64,000 nt of DNA from Salinarimonas sp. (lineage in GTDB: Bacteria; Pseudomonadota; Alphaproteobacteria; Rhizobiales; Beijerinckiaceae): assembly GCA_020832565.1 (NCBI GenBank), contig JAFIEI010000013.1:1-64000 (forward strand), read 5' to 3'. This document shows positions 7,826 through 16,599 of the stretch, piece after piece. Both the position numbers and the translations under genes were made by a program. The notes beneath the pieces were generated by a model. The model searched no databases. It was not told the DNA's origin and saw only the letters and a list, made by a program, of their open reading frames with translations. The stretch's first letter is position 1. Each line of letters begins with the position of its first letter.

Positions 7826-10240
7826 ATGTCAAGTAAACTACCAATCAGAGTAAAGCTTCCACTCATCATTGCCGGATTCGCGCTGGTTTTGGGTATAGGC
7901 GTGGGTGCAAGCAGTTACTGGCGTGCAGCGGGTACGGTCGAGTCATTGACTGAGCAACGCCTGAGCACGATCGCTCTCGAGCGCTCTCATGAGCTGGAGG
8001 GATACCTTGCCTCGATCGAACAGGATTTGCGTGTGGTCGCCGAAAGTCCGATGGTCGGCGAGGCGATCGGCGTGTTTGACGATGGGTTTCAGGCGATCGG
8101 ATCGAGGGTCACCGAGCTTCTCAAGGGCGCGTATATTCGCGACAACCCGAATCCGCTGGGCGAGAAGCACCTTCTCGACCGCAGTAACGTGGCTCCCGCC
8201 TATGATGCCGCTCATGCCTATTACCATCCATGGTTCCGCAAGCTTCTCACCGAGCGCGGGTACTATGATATATTTCTGTTTAATAATGCAGGCGACTTGA
8301 TCTACTCGGTCTTCAAGGAAGAGGATTATGCCACCAATTTCAGCGCAGGTGGCGGGGAATGGGCCGCATCGGATCTCGGCGAAGCGTTCCGTGCAGCCCG
8401 ATCTGCTCAGGACGGACAGGTGTCCTTCTTCGACTTTCGGCCTTATGGACCAAGCGCTGATGCGCCGGCGAGCTTCATTTCAACGCCCGTCATGAAGAAT
8501 GGTGAGAGGGCGGGCGTTCTCGTCTTCCAGATGCCGATCGATGCGATCAACGCGATCATGACCCGCAGCAGCGGGCTCGGAGAGACCGGCGAAGCCGTGA
8601 TCGTCGGACGTGACGGGTTGATGCGCAACGATTCCGCTTTCACGCAGGATAACGATATCCTTGCGACACGGCTGAACTCCGGAGCTGTGGAGGCCGCTCT
8701 CGCCGGCCACGCACGGGTCGCGATGGATTCGGGCTATCGTGATATCGTGACGCTGCAGGCTGCCGTTCCCCTGAGCTTTCATGGCACGACATGGGCCATT
8801 GTCGCGATTCAGGGATACGATGAGATCATGGCGCCCCTCGTGCAGATGCGCAACATCATGCTGGTTATCGGCTTTGTCCTGGTTGCGATTGCGGTTGGCT
8901 GTGGCTACCTCGTCGCAAGAACCCTGACGCGTCCGATGGATCACCTCTCCGGATCGATGAAAGCCATCGCTGCGGGCCGCTTCGACGTTTCACTCCAGGG
9001 TGAGGACCGCCGCGACGAACTCGGAACCATGGCGCGTGCGGTAGCCGTGTTTCGCGAGAACGGCATCGCGCGGGAACGGCTGGAGCGCGAAGCCCAGCTG
9101 GAGCGTGACCGCGAGCGTCAACGTCAGGCGCAACTGGAAAAGCTGATCAATCATTTTCGCGAGGTGATTTCGCGCACGGTGGGGCAGGTCACCGGCGGCA
9201 CCCAGGCGATGCGTGAGACAGCCGGGCTTCTGACCAACGTCGCGACGACGGCGGTCGAGCAGGCCGACTCGGCCCGGAATGCATCGACGACCGCGTCATC
9301 CGAAGTACAATCCGTTGCCGCAGCCACTGAGGAACTTGCGGCTTCCATTCGTGAAATTGCCGAGCAGGCGCAACGTTCGGCGAATGTGGTCATGCGTGCG
9401 TCCGAGACCGCAGAGCGGACGAATAACGAGGTTGCCAGCCTTGCCGAGGCTGCTGAACGGATCGGCACCGTCGTTGAGATGATCAACGCAATCGCCGAGC
9501 AGACCAATCTGCTGGCTCTGAACGCGACCATCGAAGCGGCCCGGGCCGGCGAGGCCGGAAAGGGTTTCGCCGTCGTCGCAGCTGAGGTGAAGACGCTCGC
9601 CGGCCAAACCGCAAGGGCAACAGCAGAAATCAGTGAGCAGGTTTCTGCCGTGCAGGCATCGACCCGGTCGAGCGTGACTGCGATCAGCGAGATCAATAGC
9701 GCGGTTCGCGAGATCGAGAGCTTCATGCAGGCGATCGCCTCTGCTGTCGAAGAGCAGGATGTCGCAACCAAGGAGATTTCCCATTCGATCGCTGTCGCTT
9801 CCGATGGTAGCGCGACCGCGACCAGCAATGTCGATACCGTTGCTGGTGCGATCAAGGCGACTTCTACGGAAGCCGGTCGTGTCATGGGGGTCTCTGACGA
9901 ACTCTCACAGGTCGCGAGCGCGTTGTCCCTTGCCGTCGATGAATTCCTCGAAGGAGTATCCGCAGATGTCCAGGATCGCCGTGAGCGGATGCGCAGAAAG
10001 GTCGATCAGGAGATCGTGCTCGTCGCTGCTGGCCGACGCATCCCTGTCACCCTGATCGACATCAGTGAGGTCGGGGCAAGGCTCTCCCATGTCGATGGCC
10101 TGCACATCGGCGATCACGTGCAAGTCGAACTGCATGACGGCAGCGTTGCTGCTGCGGAGGTCATCCGAACCGACGGTGCCTGCGCCATCCGATTCACCGA
10201 CGAGAAGCGCATGGATCAAACGACCGGCATCGCTGCCTGA
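7826..10240 (+). CDS. Methyl-accepting chemotaxis protein with C-terminal PilZ-type domain
   Basis: An 804-residue chemoreceptor. From the ATG at 7826 (GGGAG about 7 nt upstream): TM1 at residues 12-30, a periplasmic Cache-type sensor at about 33-340, TM2 at about 350-372, HAMP at 373-425 and the coiled-coil signalling domain at 450-700. The CheA/CheW-contacting tip reads [20 protein letters not shown]. After the signalling domain, residues 717-795 resemble a PilZ domain: the arginine motif in RRERMRRKV and the DISEVGARL motif (D/NxSxxG), then GDHVQVEL. PilZ domains bind cyclic di-GMP, so this receptor may couple taxis to that messenger. The coding part has normal GC although its upstream region is AT-rich. 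No other che genes are adjacent. Confidence 0.93.
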   Translation: MSSKLPIRVKLPLIIAGFALVLGIGVGASSYWRAAGTVESLTEQRLSTIALERSHELEGYLASIEQDLRVVAESPMVGEAIGVFDDGFQAIGSRVTELLKGAYIRDNPNPLGEKHLLDRSNVAPAYDAAHAYYHPWFRKLLTERGYYDIFLFNNAGDLIYSVFKEEDYATNFSAGGGEWAASDLGEAFRAARSAQDGQVSFFDFRPYGPSADAPASFISTPVMKNGERAGVLVFQMPIDAINAIMTRSSGLGETGEAVIVGRDGLMRNDSAFTQDNDILATRLNSGAVEAALAGHARVAMDSGYRDIVTLQAAVPLSFHGTTWAIVAIQGYDEIMAPLVQMRNIMLVIGFVLVAIAVGCGYLVARTLTRPMDHLSGSMKAIAAGRFDVSLQGEDRRDELGTMARAVAVFRENGIARERLEREAQLERDRERQRQAQLEKLINHFREVISRTVGQVTGGTQAMRETAGLLTNVATTAVEQADSARNASTTASSEVQSVAAATEELAASIREIAEQAQRSANVVMRASETAERTNNEVASLAEAAERIGTVVEMINAIAEQTNLLALNATIEAARAGEAGKGFAVVAAEVKTLAGQTARATAEISEQVSAVQASTRSSVTAISEINSAVREIESFMQAIASAVEEQDVATKEISHSIAVASDGSATATSNVDTVAGAIKATSTEAGRVMGVSDELSQVASALSLAVDEFLEGVSADVQDRRERMRRKVDQEIVLVAAGRRIPVTLIDISEVGARLSHVDGLHIGDHVQVELHDGSVAAAEVIRTDGACAIRFTDEKRMDQTTGIAA

Positions 10241-10383
10241 AGAACCATGCCACCCGGCATTCCGCCTGCGGGATGACCAGCCTTCGGGCGCCCAGGCGCC
10301 CGCACGGTCACTGTTTTCAGAAGTGAAAGGCCCGGACAAGATCGGCGATCTCTTCGGCAAAATGGATCCCCGAATTCCCAATC

Positions 10384-10412
10384 AGAGGCGCTCCTTCGGG
10401 GCGCCTCTTTTT
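10384..10412 (+). terminator. Rho-independent terminator after the chemoreceptor
   Basis: A perfect 8-bp stem AGAGGCGC / GCGCCTCT (10384-10391 with 10401-10408) is followed by a run of T (10408-10412). This is a canonical intrinsic terminator for the plus-strand chemoreceptor gene. Confidence 0.85.
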
Positions 10413-10491
10413 GTTTCGGCGATTGCATTACTACTCGTGTTCCGCTGCATTCCCATTGCCTGCGCCGCCGGCTCTGCAAAAACCAACCGCC

Positions 10492-10743
10492 TCAACGCGC
10501 CCAACCATACTTCTCCCCAATCCCCCCAAACACTCCATCGGCATCCCTGACCCTTCCCTCACGCGCCGCGTCGATGCCGGCCTGTATGCGGTTCATCTGC
10601 CAGTTATTGGCTTTGAGATATTGTTCGATGGCCTGATCGATAATGTCGTCGCGGGAGCGGTCAGTGGCGCGGGCGAGGGCGTCGATTTCGGCGACGCGCT
10701 TATCGCTGATGGTGATCGGTTCGGATGCGGCGCGCTGCGGCAT
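10492..10743 (-). CDS. Ribbon-helix-helix (CopG/RelB-like) protein, unpartnered antitoxin candidate
   Basis: An 83-residue protein whose N-terminal half matches the ribbon-helix-helix DNA-binding fold seen in CopG, ParD and RelB-type antitoxins: a beta-strand (EPITISDKRVAEIDALA) followed by helices containing RSRDDIIDQAIEQYL. The C-terminal half (residues 50-83) would be the toxin-binding tail. The ATG at 10743 has GGAG close upstream and is preferred to starts at 10755 or 10758. A toxin would be expected just downstream on the same strand, but 10241-10491 encodes none. It may therefore be a solitary antitoxin, a regulator, or the remnant of a pair. Confidence 0.75.
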   Translation of the reverse strand: MPQRAASEPITISDKRVAEIDALARATDRSRDDIIDQAIEQYLKANNWQMNRIQAGIDAAREGRVRDADGVFGGIGEKYGWAR

Positions 10744-10799
10744 GGTCTGCTCCATCAATGTCAGCGCAGATCATAGCATTCCGACCAGCGCGATAAAAT

Positions 10800-11228
10800 T
10801 CACCCCGTAGGCGCCATATCCGTCTTCGTCAGCCGTGCTGCCCCGCTCTCATCCATGCTCACCCTGCGATAGAAACACGAGCGGCGGCCGGTGTGGCAGC
10901 AATTGCCGTCGCCGGAGACGCGGACGCGCATTTCGATGGCGTCCTGGTCGCAATCGACGCGCATTTCCTCAACCTTCTGGATCTGGCCGCTGGTGGCGCC
11001 CTTGTGCCAGAGCTCGTTGCGGGAGCGGGACCAGTAATGCGCTTCGCCGGTCTCGAGCGTCCTGGCCAGCGCCTCGGCATTCATATGGGCGACCATGAGG
11101 ATGCGCCTCGTATCCGCGTCCACCGCGATGGCCGTGATCAGGCCGTCGGAATTGAAGCGGGGGGCGAAGATTTCACCCTCTTCCTGTGTGGATTTGTCGA
11201 GGTTCTGTCCGAAACGCGTCTCGCTCAT
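10800..11228 (-). CDS. hisI: Phosphoribosyl-AMP cyclohydrolase
   Basis: HisI opens the purine ring of phosphoribosyl-AMP, the third step of histidine synthesis, in the cytoplasm. The 142-residue product shows the signatures of the enzyme: [13 protein letters not shown], the metal-binding DCDQDA, and [12 protein letters not shown] with its zinc-binding cysteines. It is the single-domain form, without the HisE pyrophosphohydrolase found fused in enterobacteria. The start at 11228 is supported by GGAAGG just upstream; slightly longer starts at 11240/11243 are possible. It lies downstream of folE on the same strand. Confidence 0.96.
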   Translation of the reverse strand: MSETRFGQNLDKSTQEEGEIFAPRFNSDGLITAIAVDADTRRILMVAHMNAEALARTLETGEAHYWSRSRNELWHKGATSGQIQKVEEMRVDCDQDAIEMRVRVSGDGNCCHTGRRSCFYRRVSMDESGAARLTKTDMAPTG

Positions 11229-11257
11229 GCTGCCTTCCATCACTTCCCGAATGCATA

Positions 11258-11286
11258 AAGGCGCCCAGCCTGCCGGCGGGCGCCTT
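11258..11286 (-). terminator. Terminator-like hairpin downstream of folE
   Basis: A 9-bp perfect stem AAGGCGCCC / GGGCGCCTT (11258-11266 with 11278-11286) with an 11-nt loop. On the minus strand it is followed by TATGCATT. It lies between folE and hisI, so it may end or attenuate the folE transcript ahead of hisI. Confidence 0.5.
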
Positions 11287-11387
11287 CACAAAGGGGAAGT
11301 GGCGGCACAAGTCAACAGCTGCGCGGCAATCCGGGCATGCGCTGACGGCAATCCTGCCGGCCGATAATCCAACGAGCGGTCGTTCTC

Positions 11388-12035
11388 CTAGCGGTACTCC
11401 TTGCCCGCGCGCAGCTGCGTGAAGAAGCGGACCTGCTCCGCCGGCTCCTCCTTGAAGATGCCGGTGAAGGTGGTGGTTACCGTCGAGGAGCCCGCCTTCA
11501 TCACGCCGCGCATCGACATGCACATGTGCTCGGCCTCGATCATCACGGCGATGCCGCGCGGCGCGAGCGAATCCTCGATCGCATCGGTGATCTGCGCCGT
11601 CATCGTCTCCTGCGTCTGGAGGCGGCGGGCATAGACATCCACGAGCCGCGCGAGCTTCGAAAGGCCCACGACCCCCTGAGAGGGGAAGTAGGCGATATGC
11701 GCCTTCCCGTGGAAGGGCACCATGTGGTGCTCGCAATGCGAATGGAACGGGATGTCGCGCACGAGCACCATGTCGCCATAGCCCTCGACATCCTCGAACA
11801 CCTTCGCGAGCACCTCCGCCGCGTCTTCTTCGTAGCCCGCGAACAATTCGCGATAGGCCTTGGCAACGCGTTTGGGCGTATCGAGCAGCCCCTCGCGTTC
11901 CGGATCATCCCCGGCCCAGCGGATCAGCGTGCGCACGGCAGCCTCCGCCTCTTCCCGGGTAGGTCGTTCGATTTCCCGCTTGCCGGCGTCGACCGAGGTC
12001 TCACGCGTGGACAAGGACTTAACCACAGCGTCCAT
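11388..12035 (-). CDS. folE: GTP cyclohydrolase I
   Basis: FolE converts GTP to 7,8-dihydroneopterin triphosphate, the entry step of folate (and queuosine) synthesis. The 215-residue cytoplasmic protein carries the core motifs [19 protein letters not shown] (zinc-binding Cys/His), [20 protein letters not shown] and the C-terminal [15 protein letters not shown] with its active-site and GTP-binding residues. The start at 12035 has a strong GGGAGG Shine-Dalgarno, which rules out the longer frame beginning at 12098. It is divergent from an IscU-like gene and upstream of hisI. Confidence 0.97.
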   Translation of the reverse strand: MDAVVKSLSTRETSVDAGKREIERPTREEAEAAVRTLIRWAGDDPEREGLLDTPKRVAKAYRELFAGYEEDAAEVLAKVFEDVEGYGDMVLVRDIPFHSHCEHHMVPFHGKAHIAYFPSQGVVGLSKLARLVDVYARRLQTQETMTAQITDAIEDSLAPRGIAVMIEAEHMCMSMRGVMKAGSSTVTTTFTGIFKEEPAEQVRFFTQLRAGKEYR

Positions 12036-12251
12036 GTGGTGCCTCCCGCTGTTGCTGCATACAGCCATGCTTACGCGGGCCGTATGCGCCTGGACCAATC
12101 ATCGCGGCGGATAGCCGCATCTCGCTTTCGGTAAGCGGAGCGCCTATCTTGACGACAGATCACCCATCCTGCTGGGATCGGGGGGTTATGACAAGCGCAT
12201 GCTGCGTGCATGGCGCGGACGGGCCGGGTTTCCGGCGGGTATGGGATCGTG

Positions 12252-12713
12252 ATGCTGGACGATATCTACAACAAGCGCATCCTCGAGCTGGCGGCGGATA
12301 TCCCGCGTCTGGGTCAGCTCGACGCGCCGCAGGCCCGCGCGAGCGCGCTCTCGAAGCTCTGCGGCTCGAAGGTCACCGTCGATCTCGCCATGCAGGATGG
12401 CCGCGTCACCGATTTCGCCCATGACGTGAAAGCCTGCGCGCTCGGCCAGGCCTCATCCTCGCTGATGGCGCGCAACGTGATCGGATCGAGCGCGCAGGAG
12501 CTGCGCGATCTGCGGCAGACCATGCGGGCCATGCTCAAGGAGAACGGTCCGCCGCCGACGGGCAAATGGGAAGAACTCAAGGTGCTCGAGCCCGTGCGCG
12601 ACTTCAAGGCCCGCCACGCCTCGACGCTGCTGACCTTCGACGCCGTGGTCGATGCCGTCGACCAGATCGAAGCAGGCGGGCGGGCGTCGCAATCGGCCAT
12701 GGCGTCGCGCTAG
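12252..12713 (+). CDS. IscU/NifU-like iron-sulfur cluster assembly scaffold protein
   Basis: A 153-residue protein of the IscU-like scaffold family. Two of the three usual cluster-binding cysteine positions are visible: LCGSKVTVDL and KACALGQASSSLM. At the third position, where IscU has Cys in an RxxCxLL-type context, this protein reads ARHASTLLTF with no Cys. The neighbourhood with divergent folE and hisI recurs in alphaproteobacteria. It may therefore be a divergent scaffold or a carrier rather than a full IscU. A start at the ATG at 12252 is preferred over 12210. Confidence 0.8.
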   Translation: MLDDIYNKRILELAADIPRLGQLDAPQARASALSKLCGSKVTVDLAMQDGRVTDFAHDVKACALGQASSSLMARNVIGSSAQELRDLRQTMRAMLKENGPPPTGKWEELKVLEPVRDFKARHASTLLTFDAVVDAVDQIEAGGRASQSAMASR

Positions 12714-13037
12714 GCAGAGAGCATCACGGGGCGCCCTTGCAATCGTGCAAGGATGAGCTTGCGGAGAAACCTGATCCCGCTGTGATCCATGAGCCTCCCG
12801 CATTGCAGCAATACAGCCGCTCCACGCGCAAAGACTTATTTTGATTGAATTCTTGCATGCGGGACCGCGCGGTCGAATCTTTCGCAATTTTCAATAAATC
12901 ATCCGCTTCCTCTGGGTCGCCCCGAGGTTGTCGGAAAATGAACCATCGTGGCTACATGAGCCATGAAGGCTTGTTAATTTTTGATGCCTATCACTTTCCC
13001 CACGGAAAAGAATTCGTATGAGGGTGGAGTAAGAAAA
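12714..13037. other. Intergenic region before the BLUF gene
   Basis: About 320 bp with no gene. It contains a perfect 12-bp palindrome GACCGCGCGGTC (12863-12874) and an AT-richer part near 12880-13000 that probably holds the promoter of the BLUF gene. The palindrome could be a regulator site, but nothing else supports this. Confidence 0.35.
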
Positions 13038-13487
13038 ATGGCAATGACGCAGTTGGTCTACTACAGCAAGAATACTCTTGACGCCGATGATCGCGGGCAA
13101 CTCACCAATCTTCGCGAAATCCTCGAAGTTGCACGTCGCAAGAACGGCGAGGCCGGCGTGACCGGTTACCTGATCTTCGACAAGGCTTACTTCCTGCAGA
13201 TCCTCGAAGGGGAAAAGGCCACCGTCGAAGAAACCTATCGCCGCATTGCCGGCGACAAGCGCCATGCCGATGTCACCCTCGTCGATCAGCGCACCATCGC
13301 GCAGCGCAACTTCTCCGACTGGAACATGGGCTCGGCCATGCGCAGCATCGATCACGAGGAAGTCTATCTCGAGCACGGCATTTCCGGCGCGATCGATCCG
13401 ACCCGACTGAACGGCGCCAAGATCCTCTCCCTCGCCACGGATCTGCGCGATCTGGAAGCACGCCGCAACAAGCGCAGCGCCGCCTGA
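13038..13487 (+). CDS. Single-domain BLUF blue-light photoreceptor
   Basis: A 149-residue cytoplasmic sensor that binds FAD through a BLUF domain. The residues of the photocycle are all visible: Tyr8 in VYYS, Asn36 in the NGEAGVTG segment, Gln54 in YFLQILEGE, and the Trp95-Met97 pair in FSDWNMG. The BLUF fold ends near residue 100 and the remaining ~50 residues form a short helical tail that would mediate dimerisation or partner contact. There is no EAL, GGDEF or other effector domain. The output must therefore go through a partner protein that is not apparent next door. The start at 13038 follows a GGTGGAG sequence; a frame open from 12981 is not needed. Confidence 0.93.
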   Translation: MAMTQLVYYSKNTLDADDRGQLTNLREILEVARRKNGEAGVTGYLIFDKAYFLQILEGEKATVEETYRRIAGDKRHADVTLVDQRTIAQRNFSDWNMGSAMRSIDHEEVYLEHGISGAIDPTRLNGAKILSLATDLRDLEARRNKRSAA

Positions 13488-13518
13488 GCCCCGGGCTCAT
13501 CGCCTCATGCTTCATGCT

Positions 13519-14730
13519 TCATGGCTCGCCGCGTGAGCGGGCCATGAAACTGTCGAAGGACAATTCGGCCACGGGCCACCACAGCAAGGCGTCGGTCCGA
13601 TAGGCCAGCATCGCGCGATAGGCGCGCTCATACAAAGCGTCGCGGCGGGCGAGGTCGTCATGGACCCGTGTCGCTGCGGCGAGACCGGCCTGCATCACCT
13701 CCTGCGGGAAATAGCGCAGCTCGATCCCGGAAATCACCAGCCGGCGCAGCGCCGGGGCGGCCAGGTGGTCGTAGCGTGCCAGGAGATCCTGATGCGTCGA
13801 TTGCGCCGCCATGCCGAGAAGCCCGCGCTGGCCGGGGGAGAGCCCCTCCCAGAGCCGCAGATTGACCAGCACGTAGAATGTCGCCGAACCCTGCCAGAAG
13901 GCGGGTGCGTGATAGAAGCGCGCCATACGGTGCAGATCGAGCATCTCGTCATCGACCGGGCCGAACCCGGCTGCCGCTTCGATCCGGCCTTCGCGCATGG
14001 CTTCTGCCGTCTCTTCCAGCGGAATGTCATGCACCTCGGCGCCGAGCTCGCGCAGGACCTGCGCGCCGATGCCGGTGATGCGCGTCCGCAATCCGGTGAA
14101 ATCGTCCGGCTGCGTGATCTCGCGGGGATAAAAGCCGCCCATCGGCGTCCCGCCGCCGCCGCAGGGCAGGGCGATGCAGCCGTGCCGCGCGAGGGCTTCG
14201 TCAATGCTTTCCCGCCCGCCGCCATGCACCCACCAGGCCTGATGCTGACGCGCATTCAGCCCGAACGGCGCGCCACCGGTGAAGGCGAGCGCAGGCTCCC
14301 GATCGTATAGCGCGTCGAGGGACAGGTAAGCCATGTCGAGCCGCCCGGCGCCGACGGCTTCGAGCAGATCCTGCGCCGTCGGTGCGGTTTCGGAGGGCGT
14401 ATCATCGTCATCCGCGAGACCCGGGCGATCCTCCGGCGCCTCGAATGCTTCGTGCTCATCGTCGGGCGAAACCGTATCCGCCCCGGTCTCATCGGCCACC
14501 AAGGCCTCGCGCCGATCGAACAGGGTGATGCGAATGGCATCGTCGCTGGCCTCCGCGACGCGCGCCGTGAACGCTTCCGCTGCCTCGAAAGGCGTCGTCA
14601 GGATGCGTGGCAGGCCATAGGCCATGCGCAGGCGCAGATTCTGTGCTGCGCGCGCCGGTCCGGGTGTCATTGCCGATGCGGCGATGAGACCGCTGCCTGC
14701 AAGAAAGCGTCTTCTAGCGAGGTTCGTCAT
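13519..14730 (-). CDS. TRAP-type (DctP-family) solute-binding protein, without permease genes
   Basis: A 403-residue periplasmic receptor of the DctP family. The N-terminus has a twin-arginine signal (ARRRFLAGSG... PARAA) that would send it folded across the membrane. The mature part shows DctP features such as GFYPREITQPDDFTGLRTRITG, LGAEVHDIPLEETAEAMREGRIEAAAGFGP and FYVLVNLRLWEGLSPGQRGLL. Residues about 78-120 form an acidic, Asp/Glu/Pro-rich insertion that is not part of the usual fold and is probably disordered. No DctQ or DctM genes adjoin. It is divergent from a fumarylacetoacetase-family gene, 66 bp apart, which could share regulation. The ligand is unknown. Confidence 0.85.
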   Translation of the reverse strand: MTNLARRRFLAGSGLIAASAMTPGPARAAQNLRLRMAYGLPRILTTPFEAAEAFTARVAEASDDAIRITLFDRREALVADETGADTVSPDDEHEAFEAPEDRPGLADDDDTPSETAPTAQDLLEAVGAGRLDMAYLSLDALYDREPALAFTGGAPFGLNARQHQAWWVHGGGRESIDEALARHGCIALPCGGGGTPMGGFYPREITQPDDFTGLRTRITGIGAQVLRELGAEVHDIPLEETAEAMREGRIEAAAGFGPVDDEMLDLHRMARFYHAPAFWQGSATFYVLVNLRLWEGLSPGQRGLLGMAAQSTHQDLLARYDHLAAPALRRLVISGIELRYFPQEVMQAGLAAATRVHDDLARRDALYERAYRAMLAYRTDALLWWPVAELSFDSFMARSRGEP

Positions 14731-14796
14731 CCTATACTGTCCCTCCGACAGGCCGGATCCCACCGGCAACCAGACCAGATCAGATCAGGCGGCGCC

Positions 14797-15807
14797 ATGA
14801 AACTTGCATCCCTCAAACACGGTCGCGACGGACGCCTCGTCGTCGTCACGCAAGATCTCACCCGCGCCACCGAAGCCGATACCATCGCGCCGACCCTCCA
14901 GGCCGCGCTCGATGATTGGGAGCGCATCGCCCCGCATCTGCATGATCTGGCCGAGCAGCTCGAACATGGTGCCGTCCCCAGTTTCCGCTTTCACGAGCAC
15001 GATTGCGCCGCGCCGCTGTCGCGTGCCTATCAGTGGGCGGATGGCTCGGCTTATGTCAATCACGTCGATCTCGTGCGCCGTGCGCGGGGCGCCGCGATTC
15101 CGGAGAGCTTCTGGAGCGATCCGCTGATGTATCAGGGCGGATCCGACGGTTTCCTGGGGCCGCGCGATCCGATCCGCCTCGCCGACGAGGAATGGGGCAT
15201 TGATTTCGAGGGCGAGATCGCAGTCGTCACCGGCGACGTGCCGATGGGCGCCGGGCGCGAGGAATGCGCGGCTGCGATCCGGCTCGTCATGCTCGCAAAC
15301 GACGTTTCGCTGCGCAATCTCATTCCGGGCGAGATCTCCAAGGGATTCGGCTTCTTCCACGCCAAGCCCGCGAGCGCCTTCTCACCCGTGGCGGTGACGC
15401 CCGACAGTCTCGGCGATGCCTGGGATGGCGGGCGGCTCCACCGGCCGCTGATCAGCATGCTGAACGGACAGCTCTTCGGCAAGCCTGATGCGGGCACGGA
15501 CATGACCTTCGATTTCCCCACCCTGATCGCCCATGCGGCATGCACACGCGCGCTCAGTGCCGGTACGATCGTCGGTTCGGGAACCGTCTCGAACCGCGAC
15601 GCGGATGGCGGGCCCGGGCTGCCGATCGCGGAGGGCGGGCTCGGCTATTCCTGCATCGCCGAACAGCGCACCGTCGAAACCATCCGCCACGGCGATCCCC
15701 GTACCCCCTTCATGCGCTTCGGCGATAGGGTGCGCATCGAGATGAAGGATGGCAGGGGTCATTCGGTTTTCGGTGCGATCGAGCAGGTGGTGGAGCGGGC
15801 GGGGTGA
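14797..15807 (+). CDS. Fumarylacetoacetate hydrolase family protein
   Basis: A 336-residue member of the FAH family, which hydrolyses or isomerises beta-diketone-like acids with a bound divalent metal. The N-terminal domain (residues 1-75) precedes the catalytic core. Visible core elements are the acidic metal-binding FEGEIAVVTGDVPMG, the segment ANDVSLRNLIP, and TIVGSGTVSNRD near residue 260. This length and domain layout resemble the fumarylacetoacetase-like proteins of aromatic amino acid breakdown (homogentisate route), but no hmgA or maiA is nearby, so the substrate is not fixed. It converges on scpB with a 27-bp gap. Confidence 0.88.
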   Translation: MKLASLKHGRDGRLVVVTQDLTRATEADTIAPTLQAALDDWERIAPHLHDLAEQLEHGAVPSFRFHEHDCAAPLSRAYQWADGSAYVNHVDLVRRARGAAIPESFWSDPLMYQGGSDGFLGPRDPIRLADEEWGIDFEGEIAVVTGDVPMGAGREECAAAIRLVMLANDVSLRNLIPGEISKGFGFFHAKPASAFSPVAVTPDSLGDAWDGGRLHRPLISMLNGQLFGKPDAGTDMTFDFPTLIAHAACTRALSAGTIVGSGTVSNRDADGGPGLPIAEGGLGYSCIAEQRTVETIRHGDPRTPFMRFGDRVRIEMKDGRGHSVFGAIEQVVERAG

Positions 15808-15834
15808 GGGGATGTCGAAGGCGCCCGCGCCGGG

Positions 15835-16599
15835 TCAATCGCCGCGCGCAGGCGAATCCTGTGCGTCGTCCTCATCTTCGCCCGCGTCCCCCTCGTCGTC
15901 ATCCCCCTCGATCGGGAGCGGCATGAACAGGTCGCTGTCGTCGAGGGGGTCTTCGTCTTCGCGCAGGCTCTCGTCGTCGGAGGGGGAGGGGATGCTCATG
16001 CCCGGCGGGATGCGGCCTTCGATGAAGCCGGCGCCCTTGAGCTCTTCGAGGCCGGGCAGGTCGTCGATCTGCTCAAGGCCGAAATGATCGAGGAAATTCG
16101 GCGTCGTGCCATAGGTGACCGGGCGGCCCGGTGAGCGGCGGCGCCCGCGCAGGCGTACCCAGCCCGTCTCGATCAGCGTGTCGAGCGTCCCCTTCGAGGT
16201 GGAGACGCCGCGGATCTCCTCGATCTCGGCGCGGGTGACGGGCTGGTGATAGGCGATGATGGCGAGCGTCTCCATCGCCGCGCGCGAGAGCTTGCGCGGC
16301 TCCTGCACCTCGCGCACCAGCACGTCGGAGAGATCATGCGCGGTGCGCAGAGCCCAGCGACCGGCGATACACACGCAATTCACGCCGCGCCCGGAATAGG
16401 AGCGCACCATCTCCTCCATCACCTTCTCGACGGAGACTCCCGCCGGCAGGCGCGCGGCGATCTCGTCTTCCGCAAGTGGTTCCGACGAGGCGAAGAGCAG
16501 GGCCTCGGCGATGCGCACGCCTTCCAGCAGATCGCGCGCCTGCGCGAGTTCCGCATGCAGGCGCTCGGCGATGGCGAGCATGTTCCCGTCTCTGGTCAT
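15835..16599 (-). CDS. scpB: Segregation and condensation protein B
   Basis: ScpB is the winged-helix (kite) subunit of the bacterial SMC-ScpAB condensin and dimerises on ScpA. The 254-residue product contains the family core at about residues 22-185, including EALLFASSEPL, LSRAAMETLAIIAYHQPVTRAEIEEIRGVST, and RGRRRSPGRPVTYGTT. The C-terminal ~50 residues are a very acidic tail (for example EGDDDEGDAGEDEDDAQ), longer than in model bacteria but common in alphaproteobacteria. Its start overlaps the scpA stop by 4 bp (ATGA), which implies translational coupling. Confidence 0.96.
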   Translation of the reverse strand: MTRDGNMLAIAERLHAELAQARDLLEGVRIAEALLFASSEPLAEDEIAARLPAGVSVEKVMEEMVRSYSGRGVNCVCIAGRWALRTAHDLSDVLVREVQEPRKLSRAAMETLAIIAYHQPVTRAEIEEIRGVSTSKGTLDTLIETGWVRLRGRRRSPGRPVTYGTTPNFLDHFGLEQIDDLPGLEELKGAGFIEGRIPPGMSIPSPSDDESLREDEDPLDDSDLFMPLPIEGDDDEGDAGEDEDDAQDSPARGD

